Shown here piece by piece: positions 1 through 5,173 of a stretch of DNA of 17,307 bases (positions are counted from its first letter, which is position 1; each line of letters begins with the position of its first letter). The DNA comes from Flavobacteriales bacterium. Lineage in GTDB: Bacteria; Bacteroidota; Bacteroidia; Flavobacteriales; Crocinitomicaceae. The translations under genes and the position numbers were made by a program. The DNA lies in the NCBI GenBank assembly GCA_947375085.1, contig CANCEQ010000046.1, positions 1 through 17,307 of the forward strand, given 5' to 3'. The notes under the pieces are model-generated. The model did no database searches. It had not been told where the DNA came from and saw only the letters and a program-made list of their open reading frames with translations.

Positions 1-512
1 GGGAAGTTAAATGCAGAAATAATTCCTACAATTCCAATTGGGTGGTATTGCTCATACATTCTATGTCCTGGACGTTCAGAATGCATTGTTAAACCGTATA
101 ATTGACGAGATAAACCAACTGCGAAATCACAGATGTCGATCATTTCTTGTACTTCACCTAAACCTTCTTGTAAAGATTTACCCATTTCATAAGAAACCAA
201 TTTTCCTAATGAATCTTTGTGAAAACGTAAACGATCAGCTAACTGACGAACGATATCTCCTCTTTTCGGAGCAGGAACTGTTCTCCAAACTTTATAAGCT
301 TCTTGTGCTTTTAAAACTGCAGCTTCATAATCAACTTCAGTAGCAGAATTTACAGATGCAATTAATTTTCCATCTACTGGAGAATAAGAATCAATTTTTT
401 CTCCTCTTGTTTTTAACCATTTACTTCCTAAAGAAGCACCATTATTTACCTCCTCAATTCCAAATTGAGTTAAAATTTCTTGTATACCAAGGTCTTGCAA
501 TACTTCTGCCAT
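1..512 (-). CDS. Aldehyde dehydrogenase, antiquitin (ALDH7)-like, N-terminal part
   Basis: The gene is cut by the left window edge. 170 codons are visible from an ATG at 512-510, beginning MAEVLQDLGIQEILTQFGIE. The sequence continues with SYSPVDGKLIASV, an ALDH N-terminal region with KRGDIVRQLADRLR, then LVSYEMGKSLQEGLGEVQEM and YEQYPIGIVGIISAFNFP. The last stretch is the family's conserved P-x-G-V-x-G-I-I-x-A-F-N-F-P motif near the NAD-binding fold. The short N-terminus and the GEVQEMIDICDFAVGLSRQLYG-type region fit the ALDH7A1 group, which oxidises alpha-aminoadipic semialdehyde in lysine breakdown. The catalytic cysteine and glutamate lie outside the window, so activity cannot be checked. 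The gene is divergent from the RAYT gene and has its own -7 box about 33 bp upstream. Substrate assignment is family inference. Confidence 0.9.
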   Translation of the reverse strand, partial: MAEVLQDLGIQEILTQFGIEEVNNGASLGSKWLKTRGEKIDSYSPVDGKLIASVNSATEVDYEAAVLKAQEAYKVWRTVPAPKRGDIVRQLADRLRFHKDSLGKLVSYEMGKSLQEGLGEVQEMIDICDFAVGLSRQLYGLTMHSERPGHRMYEQYHPIGIVGIISAFNF

Positions 513-545
513 AGCTTCGTGTTTTTACGTTTTTTACTCTTGTTA

Positions 546-553
546 CAAAATTA
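546..553 (-). promoter_or_regulatory. Bacteroidetes -7 promoter box for the aldehyde dehydrogenase
   Basis: On the minus strand this reads TAATTTTG, an exact match to the TAnnTTTG -7 element used by the Bacteroidetes primary sigma factor. It lies about 33 bp before the ATG. No good TTG -33 partner is visible at the usual spacing, so the call rests on one box. Confidence 0.4.
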
Positions 554-715
554 ACTCAAAAAAGTGAATATTGTTAATATTTTGGTGATACTATTTAATA
601 TTATGATTTTTTAAGAAATCTGGGGTGTTTGAAAATCAAATTAATCTTAATTTTTTTGAATAAATTTTGAAAATAATCTATTGTTTTTACTTAAATTCAA
701 TTAAAAACTACAAAA

Positions 716-1459
716 ATGACATTTAACTCTAAATTGAGCCACCGGAAATCCATACGTTTAAAAGGCCATGATTATTCACAAAAAGGGTTGTATTTTATTA
801 CAATCTGTTGCCATGAAAAAAAACATTTATTTGGAAAAATAATAAATAAAAAAATGATTTTAAACGATGCAGGAATTCATGCGAAAAAATGTTGGTTGGA
901 AATACCATCCCATTTTACAAATGTGATTTTACATGAATATATAATTATGCCAAACCATATTCATGGTATCATTGAATTGGTAGGGGCGAATCAAAATTCG
1001 CCCGATATTGTATTTGATGAAAAACATTCAAACGATATATCAAATAGTATTATAAATACAGTTACGAATCAATATTCGCCCGATATTGTATTTGAAAATA
1101 ATCAAACATCCGTTATTTCAAAAAATAGTATCAATTCGTTTACGAATCAATATTCGGCCGATATGAATAAAAATGAACATGTAAATGTAAATGTAAATAA
1201 TGGGGCGAAAAATATAAATTTATGTAATGGGGCGAAAAATATTTCGCCCCTACGGTCACCATCAAAAACAATTGGGTCGGTTGTTCGGGGATTTAAAATT
1301 GGGGTTACGAAATGGTTTCGACAAAACACAAAAACACATGATGTTTGGCAACGAAATTATTATGACATCATAATACAAAATGAAAAATCATATTTCACTA
1401 TTTCTGAATATATTGAAAACAATCCTTTAAAATGGAATAATGATACATTTTTCAATTAA
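716..1459 (+). CDS. REP-associated tyrosine transposase (RAYT, IS200/Y1-like)
   Basis: A 247-residue single-strand DNA nuclease of the Y1/HUH superfamily. Family members recognise and are thought to mobilise short REP hairpins. Visible motifs are the N-terminal RKSIRLKGHDYSQKGLYFIT, the HUH motif MPNHIHGII (H81, H83), and the C-terminal EYIENNPLKW in which Y232 is the likely nucleophile. SPSKTIGSVVRGFKIGVTKW links the two halves. Between H83 and that linker, residues about 90-178 form an N/S/I-rich insert made of tandem repeats (26, 9 and 2 residues). At DNA level the insert contains REP-like palindromes. All repeat units are multiples of three, so the frame stays open and the catalytic residues survive. 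There are no IS terminal repeats and no accessory gene, as expected for a domesticated solitary RAYT. Whether the enlarged linker permits activity is unknown. Confidence 0.9.
   Translation: MTFNSKLSHRKSIRLKGHDYSQKGLYFITICCHEKKHLFGKIINKKMILNDAGIHAKKCWLEIPSHFTNVILHEYIIMPNHIHGIIELVGANQNSPDIVFDEKHSNDISNSIINTVTNQYSPDIVFENNQTSVISKNSINSFTNQYSADMNKNEHVNVNVNNGAKNINLCNGAKNISPLRSPSKTIGSVVRGFKIGVTKWFRQNTKTHDVWQRNYYDIIIQNEKSYFTISEYIENNPLKWNNDTFFN
984..1003 (+). repeat. REP-like hairpin inside the RAYT coding sequence (first)
   Basis: A perfect 8-bp inverted repeat GGGCGAAT / ATTCGCCC with loop CAAA. It is preceded by GTAG, giving the left arm GTAGGGGCGAA at 980-990. It encodes residues around GANQNSPD, just after the HUH motif. 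The GC-rich arms stand out from the AT-rich surroundings. Identification as a REP element is inferred from its form and from the host gene. Confidence 0.7.
987..1166 (+). repeat. 78-bp in-frame tandem repeat, 2.3 copies
   Basis: Units start with CGAATCA at 987, 1065 and 1143, a spacing of exactly 78 bp (26 codons). The first 31 bases of units 1 and 2 differ at one position (CGAATCAaAATTCG versus CGAATCAtATTCG style change). The rest of each unit is more diverged. Unit 3 matches only over its first part, about 22 bases, before changing. At protein level the units begin NQNSPDIVF, NQYSPDIVF and NQYSADM. Each unit keeps a small CGAAT-N4-ATTCG hairpin. Confidence 0.85.
1179..1198 (+). repeat. ATGTAA hexanucleotide microsatellite
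   Basis: Three perfect copies of ATGTAA followed by AT, encoding the V-N-V-N-V-N stretch at residues 156-161 of the RAYT. It lies between the 78-bp and 27-bp repeat blocks. Length changes here would also keep the frame. Confidence 0.7.
1198..1242 (+). repeat. 27-bp direct repeat carrying REP arms
   Basis: The 18-mer TAATGGGGCGAAAAATAT occurs at 1198-1215 and again at 1225-1242, exactly 27 bp (9 codons) apart. It encodes NGAKNINLC then NGAKNISPL. Only the second copy is followed by a complementary right arm, so the first is an orphan REP half-site. Confidence 0.8.
1229..1250 (+). repeat. REP-like hairpin inside the RAYT coding sequence (second)
   Basis: A perfect 9-bp inverted repeat GGGGCGAAA / TTTCGCCCC with loop AATA, followed by TAC. 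The right arm with flank, TTTCGCCCCTAC (1242-1253), is the mirror of the left arm GTAGGGGCGAA at 980-990. The whole expanded segment is therefore bracketed by one left and one right REP half. Confidence 0.75.
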
Positions 1460-1512
1460 TTAAAAATTAACACTAAAATATACTTTTACAAATGCTATTT
1501 ATTTTTTTCGGT

Positions 1513-1520
1513 TATATTTG
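1513..1520 (+). promoter_or_regulatory. Candidate -7 promoter box for the dksA-like/lspA operon
   Basis: TATATTTG matches TAnnTTTG and lies 46 bp before the ATG of the DksA-like gene, in the intergenic region after the RAYT. No clear TTG -33 element is seen at the expected spacing. Confidence 0.45.
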
Positions 1521-1566
1521 CGACACATTAAAAAAAAGCAAAAACAACATTTAAAATATAAATACA

Positions 1567-1944
1567 ATGTCACAAGAAAGCACACGTTACTCAGAAGCAG
1601 ATTTAGCTGAATTTAAGGAAGTTATACTTGCTAAATTAAAAGAAGCTAAAGAAGATTTAGAAATGTTAAACAATTCATTATCAAACGGTGATAATGGAAC
1701 GGATGATACTGGTAGAACTTTCAATATGATGGAAGATGGTTCTCAAACTTTAACTAAAGAAGAAACGGCTGCTTTAGGAGCTCGTCAAGAAAAATTCATC
1801 CAAAGTTTAGAATTTGCACTGGCTAGAATCGAAAATAAAACATACGGTATTTGTCGTGTAACTGGAAAATTAATTCAAAAAGAACGTTTGTTGTTAGTTC
1901 CTCATGCTACTTTGAGCATCGAAGCTAAAAACATGCAAAAATAA
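1567..1944 (+). CDS. DksA/TraR-family transcription regulator with degenerate zinc site
   Basis: A 125-residue protein with a predicted helical N-terminal half (residues 9-40 and 62-90), a D/N/G-rich turn (GDNGTDDTGR), and the family C-terminal motif YGICRVTGKLIQKERL followed by PHATLSIEAK. DksA proteins bind in the RNA polymerase secondary channel and alter promoter response together with ppGpp. The usual four zinc cysteines are reduced to one: C96 remains, while the other positions are T99, S117 and A120. A metal-free fold is therefore likely, and this appears common in Bacteroidota homologues. The gene is the first of a plus-strand cluster with lspA 7 bp downstream. Its role is a family inference, and the specific targets are unknown. 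Confidence 0.88.
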   Translation: MSQESTRYSEADLAEFKEVILAKLKEAKEDLEMLNNSLSNGDNGTDDTGRTFNMMEDGSQTLTKEETAALGARQEKFIQSLEFALARIENKTYGICRVTGKLIQKERLLLVPHATLSIEAKNMQK

Positions 1945-1951
1945 TTCCTTC

Positions 1952-2656
1952 GTGAAGAAAAATATAATAATAGTGGGGATCTTGGTTATCCTCATTTTAT
2001 TTTTAGATCAACTTTTAAAAATTTACATTAAAACGGAATTTTTACCTGGAGAGGTTCGACCTTTACTTGGAAAATGGTTGGTACTAGATTACATTGAAAA
2101 TCCTGGAATGGCTTTTGGAACTACTTTTGGTTCAGCTATATGGCACAAACTTGCGCTTAGTATTTTTAGAATATTTGCTATCGGAGCGATTTGTTATTAT
2201 TGGTTTCAACAAGCGAAAAAAGGAGCAAAAAGAGAATTCTTAATTGCTGTTGGTTTGATTTTAGCAGGTGCTGCAGGAAATTTAATTGATTCCATGTTTT
2301 ATGATTTCATTTTCAAATACGATCCATGTATGGGATTCAATCATTCACCTGGATCAGGAATAAAAACGGATTGTGGTTTTTTTGGTACAATTGAAACTAG
2401 ACACAAAGGTTTTCTTTTAGGTAATGTAGTTGATATGTTTAAGTTTCAAGCTAGTTGGCCTCAATGGGTCCCTGTAGTTGGTGGAGGCGAAGTTTTTCCA
2501 GCAATTTGGAATGTTGCTGATTTCTCAATTTCAACTGGAATTATTCTTATTTTTATTAGACAAAGGTCATATTTTCCGAAAGATTCTAAGAAAAAAAAGG
2601 AAGAAATTACTCCTGAAACAGCTAATGTGACAGAAGAAATGAAAGATGAAGAATAA
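1952..2656 (+). CDS. lspA: Lipoprotein signal peptidase (signal peptidase II)
   Basis: An inner-membrane aspartyl protease that removes the signal peptide of diacylglyceryl-modified prolipoproteins. The 234 residues show membrane segments near 4-21, 65-85, 96-112 and 186-202. Conserved motifs are the YIENPGMAFG region (N50, G52, A54), GNLID (110-113), VVDMF with catalytic D161, and NVAD with catalytic D190. The family norm is about 160-170 residues. The extra length comes from an insert at about 114-157, where PCMGFNHSPGSGIKTDC includes two cysteines, and from a charged Lys/Glu-rich tail after 205. The start is GTG at 1952, because the first in-frame ATG (M53) would remove the first helix. 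It follows the DksA-like gene by 7 bp and overlaps the next gene by 11 bp, so they are probably cotranscribed. Confidence 0.95.
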   Translation: MKKNIIIVGILVILILFLDQLLKIYIKTEFLPGEVRPLLGKWLVLDYIENPGMAFGTTFGSAIWHKLALSIFRIFAIGAICYYWFQQAKKGAKREFLIAVGLILAGAAGNLIDSMFYDFIFKYDPCMGFNHSPGSGIKTDCGFFGTIETRHKGFLLGNVVDMFKFQASWPQWVPVVGGGEVFPAIWNVADFSISTGIILIFIRQRSYFPKDSKKKKEEITPETANVTEEMKDEE

Positions 2657-4775
2657 ATTATTAATTGGATTAATACTCTTTTTTCAATCTACTAGTTGGG
2701 GACAATTAGTTAATTCATTATTATCCAGTCAACAAATTCAACCTTCTAATAAAGAACAAGTTGGAAAATATACTAAACTGGAGTTTGGATTTAAATTTAC
2801 TCCTAAAATTCAATCTAAAATTGATCAGTTTATCTTTGAAAACGATACTTCCGGAATCAATCCTTACGATCCTGAACAATTAAATTTTGAAGCCGATTTT
2901 ATTTCTCCTTCTGGTACACATACCAAAAGATATGGTTTCTACTATCGTCCTTATAAAGCCAATACAATTTTTGATAGTTGGGAAGAAGACACAACTTCTT
3001 GGCCATTTAGAGTTCGGTTTTCTCCCGATGAAATTGGTAAATGGAAAGTAAAAATTGAAGTTTATACGAAAAGTCAACTAAATCCAATTAACCACGAATT
3101 AGAATTTATTTGCACTTCTTCCAATCATAAAGGAACTTTAAAAATTTCTAAAACGGAATCTGATGCAGATCGATATTTGTACTATAGTGAAACTGGAGAA
3201 CCATTTTTTTCAATTTCCAATAATATAACGAGTGCCGGTGCTACATCTTACCTTCCTTCTCAAAATAAAGACCATTTAAAAGGTGTTCAACAGCTAATTG
3301 ATGTAGGAGGAAATTTTACACGTTTTGATATGCAGCCTCAAGCAGAACTTCCAGATTGGCCAAATATGAAAAACTACAATGGCAAATTAGATGAAATGTT
3401 TGCGTTTGATAAAATGGTTGAACTTTGTGAAACAAATGGTGTCTATTTCATTGTTTTCCGTCATCATGTTGAATTAATTGATAGCTATTTAAATCCAGGT
3501 GGACCCGATTGGAGCGGTGTTAGTTGGTATGATAATCCCTATCGAACAAGTTTACAATTGACTAGAAAAAAAGAATATTTAACAAATGAAGAAGCAATCA
3601 AATGGCAAATGAATTCGTTGCGTTATGTTTTTTCAAGATGGGGATATAGTCCAAGTTTTACTTTTTATGGGTATTCTGAAATAAACCATTGGTACAGTGG
3701 GATTTTAAAAGAAGAACAAAAAGAAAATTCAAAATTTGATGAAAATGAAGCAATTACCTTATTTAAAAATTGGTTTGTGAATCAACAAAATTACATAAAT
3801 ACTAATCTTAGTAAAAAAATACTCTATTCAAATTCCTATAGCAACATTCCAAAACCTGAGACGAATGTAAATTTTGATGGTCTTTTTAAACATTCTGACG
3901 TTATCTCAATTCACGATTATGCTACTAACAAAGATGGGAATTTCAAAAATAGGTACAATAAAATAGATGAATTTTGGAAACTCTATAAGAAACCAGTTAT
4001 TCTTGAAGAAATGGGAGTTTCAGATAATAAATTACGAATTTATTGCTGCACTGGTATCGAATACCACAACAGTATTTGGGCAAGTTCTATGATGGGATCT
4101 ATAGGAACTGGAATGGATTGGTGGTGGAACAGAGGAGTACAAGATTTTGGCTATCATTCAGGATTAAAACAAGTACAAACGTTCTTTCAAAATGAGGATT
4201 TAAGAAAGGGATTATATAGTCCTCAAAAATGGAGTGACTCCCCTTCAAATAACAAAAGAACATTAGAAAACATTGCACTGGTCAGTGAAAATAAAGATAG
4301 AGCCCTTGGATGGATTCACAACGCTACTTTTTACTGGAGAAATTTAGAAAAAGAATCGCCTTGTATACAAGAATTATTGACTAAAAGTAAATTAGCTTAT
4401 CCCTGCTTTGTAGTTGGAGGATATGACATAAACAATGAAGGTCCAGGTGATTACGAAAGAGAAAGTTATGAAGATGACTTCACGAATAAGGGTGGGGCAA
4501 AAGAAATTAAAAGTTCAACTAATTTTTTAGAGAATCCAACTTTTGAAATATCAGAATTAAAAAGTAGTCTTGGCTCAAGAAAAAATTGGTACAAAATTGA
4601 ATTCTACGCAACAAATGGAAAAAACTTAGAATTAATTGAAAAATACACGCAAGTAATCTCTACCAACATATTCTCAAAAATAAAAATCCATACACCCGAT
4701 TTAGATAAAATAAATCCAGATTACTCATATAAAGTAACTTATATTGGAAAATTTGAAGAAAATCAGGAAAAATAA
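2646..4775 (+). CDS. Secreted DUF5060-containing, glycoside-hydrolase-like protein
   Basis: A 709-residue exported protein. A signal peptide (MKNKLLIGLILFFQSTSWGQ) has no lipobox. Residues about 38-155 look like the beta-sandwich DUF5060 module that often precedes glycosidase barrels (KYTKLEFGFKF, INPYDPEQLNFEADFISPSG, WPFRVRFSPDEIGKWKVKIE). Residues about 180-520 look like a GH5-like TIM barrel: GEPFFSISNN, GGNFTRFDMQPQ, YFIVFRHHVEL, FTFYGYSEINHW (candidate acid/base E345) and KKPVILEEMGV (candidate nucleophile E455). A loosely defined beta-rich C-terminus follows. There is no clear T9SS sorting domain. The start codon lies inside lspA with an 11-bp overlap, suggesting translational coupling. 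A polysaccharide substrate is inferred and not identifiable. No transporter or SusCD pair is nearby. Confidence 0.75.
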   Translation: MKNKLLIGLILFFQSTSWGQLVNSLLSSQQIQPSNKEQVGKYTKLEFGFKFTPKIQSKIDQFIFENDTSGINPYDPEQLNFEADFISPSGTHTKRYGFYYRPYKANTIFDSWEEDTTSWPFRVRFSPDEIGKWKVKIEVYTKSQLNPINHELEFICTSSNHKGTLKISKTESDADRYLYYSETGEPFFSISNNITSAGATSYLPSQNKDHLKGVQQLIDVGGNFTRFDMQPQAELPDWPNMKNYNGKLDEMFAFDKMVELCETNGVYFIVFRHHVELIDSYLNPGGPDWSGVSWYDNPYRTSLQLTRKKEYLTNEEAIKWQMNSLRYVFSRWGYSPSFTFYGYSEINHWYSGILKEEQKENSKFDENEAITLFKNWFVNQQNYINTNLSKKILYSNSYSNIPKPETNVNFDGLFKHSDVISIHDYATNKDGNFKNRYNKIDEFWKLYKKPVILEEMGVSDNKLRIYCCTGIEYHNSIWASSMMGSIGTGMDWWWNRGVQDFGYHSGLKQVQTFFQNEDLRKGLYSPQKWSDSPSNNKRTLENIALVSENKDRALGWIHNATFYWRNLEKESPCIQELLTKSKLAYPCFVVGGYDINNEGPGDYERESYEDDFTNKGGAKEIKSSTNFLENPTFEISELKSSLGSRKNWYKIEFYATNGKNLELIEKYTQVISTNIFSKIKIHTPDLDKINPDYSYKVTYIGKFEENQEK

Positions 4776-4805
4776 AAATCAGTAGTATAAACTTAAAAAC
4801 TCAAA

Positions 4806-5018
4806 ATGAAAAGATCATTATATATTGGAATCGCTTTAATAAGCACTTTTTTATCTTGTAAACAGACAGAAGTAGTTTCAACTCAAAAAGCACCTATTGA
4901 AAACAATACAACCAATATTAAGACAGATGCCCGACCAGTTGAACATCAGGGGAAACCAATACAAATTGAAACAGAAAGCAAAAAGAATACACCAGTTACA
5001 CCTACTTCAACTGAATAG
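4806..5018 (+). CDS. Small predicted lipoprotein
   Basis: A 70-residue protein. MKRSLYIGIALISTFLSCK is a lipoprotein signal peptide with lipobox FLSC, and the modified cysteine is C18. The mature part is about 52 residues, rich in T, E, N and P, and has no visible fold, so it is probably disordered. It lies 30 bp after the DUF5060 protein and is probably the last gene of the lspA cluster. It is a predicted substrate for the LspA encoded upstream. I recognise no family. The lipobox and the position in the cluster are what support it as real. Confidence 0.65.
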   Translation: MKRSLYIGIALISTFLSCKQTEVVSTQKAPIENNTTNIKTDARPVEHQGKPIQIETESKKNTPVTPTSTE

Positions 5019-5032
5019 TAAACTTCTGTTTA
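5019..5032. repeat. 14-bp element TAAACTTCTGTTTA, left copy
   Basis: It starts immediately after the stop codon of the lipoprotein gene. It is a TAAAC-N4-GTTTA dyad. An exact inverted copy (TAAACAGAAGTTTA) lies at 6297-6310 on the other side of the LRR gene. The 5-bp arms make a weak hairpin with no T-tract, so a terminator role is doubtful. Confidence 0.4.
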
Positions 5033-5078
5033 TCAGAATATTAAAATTATTTAATTAAAGTAAAATCGGGACAAGTCA

Positions 5079-5124
5079 GTTATTAACAATCACAGGTTGA
5101 TGTAAATCTAAAATTGTTAATAAC
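5079..5124. repeat. 12-bp perfect inverted repeat, 22-bp spacer
   Basis: GTTATTAACAAT at 5079-5090 pairs with ATTGTTAATAAC at 5113-5124. Each arm also contains a short palindrome (GTTATTAAC, GTTAATAAC). It lies between the lipoprotein gene and the LRR promoter box. It could be a paired operator for the LRR gene or a weak AT-rich hairpin ending the lspA cluster. It lacks a clean T-run, which favours a protein-binding site. Confidence 0.5.
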
Positions 5125-5141
5125 CTGCTCCTTATTTTAAG

Positions 5142-5149
5142 TATGTTTG
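5142..5149 (+). promoter_or_regulatory. Candidate -7 box for the LRR gene
   Basis: TATGTTTG matches TAnnTTTG, 23 bp before the ATG. A TTG at 5115-5117 is 24 bp upstream of it, slightly longer than usual spacing, and lies in the right arm of the 12-bp inverted repeat. If used, the transcript would have a very short leader. Confidence 0.45.
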
Positions 5150-5173
5150 TTATATTAGGAAAATAACAAACAT
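5143..5173 (+). promoter_or_regulatory. 11-bp inverted repeat spanning promoter box and start codon of the LRR gene
   Basis: ATGTTTGTTAT (5143-5153) and ATAACAAACAT (5163-5173) are perfect complements around a 9-base loop ATTAGGAAA. The right arm ends inside the start codon (5172-5174), and the loop holds an AGGA-like sequence. As DNA it could be an operator over the -7 box. As RNA, if transcription begins further upstream, it would hide the start codon. Confidence 0.5.

Noticed and set aside
38..343. Open frame of 101 codons on the plus strand
   Set aside because: It is antisense to the aldehyde dehydrogenase, whose minus-strand reading gives strong family motifs. No protein family is visible in the plus frame.
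567..581. AATATT-GTT-AATATT mini-palindrome in the ALDH/RAYT intergenic region
   Set aside because: It is a six-base AT-only dyad, which is expected often in sequence of this composition.
987..1166. The 78-bp repeats as a CRISPR array
   Set aside because: There are only two or three copies, they are in frame inside a transposase gene, half of each unit is diverged, and no cas gene is near.
1147..1329. Minus-strand frame opposite the RAYT
   Set aside because: It reads through the repeat block and looks like low-complexity FFAPL/FTFTF sequence produced by the complement of the repeats.
716..1459. A complete IS200-type insertion sequence
   Set aside because: No subterminal hairpins or element boundaries were found around the gene, and the protein motifs fit a single-copy RAYT better than a mobile IS200 TnpA.
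2880..3077. Minus-strand frame of 65 codons in the DUF5060 gene
   Set aside because: It is antisense to a region with clear DUF5060-like sequence and shows no supporting features.
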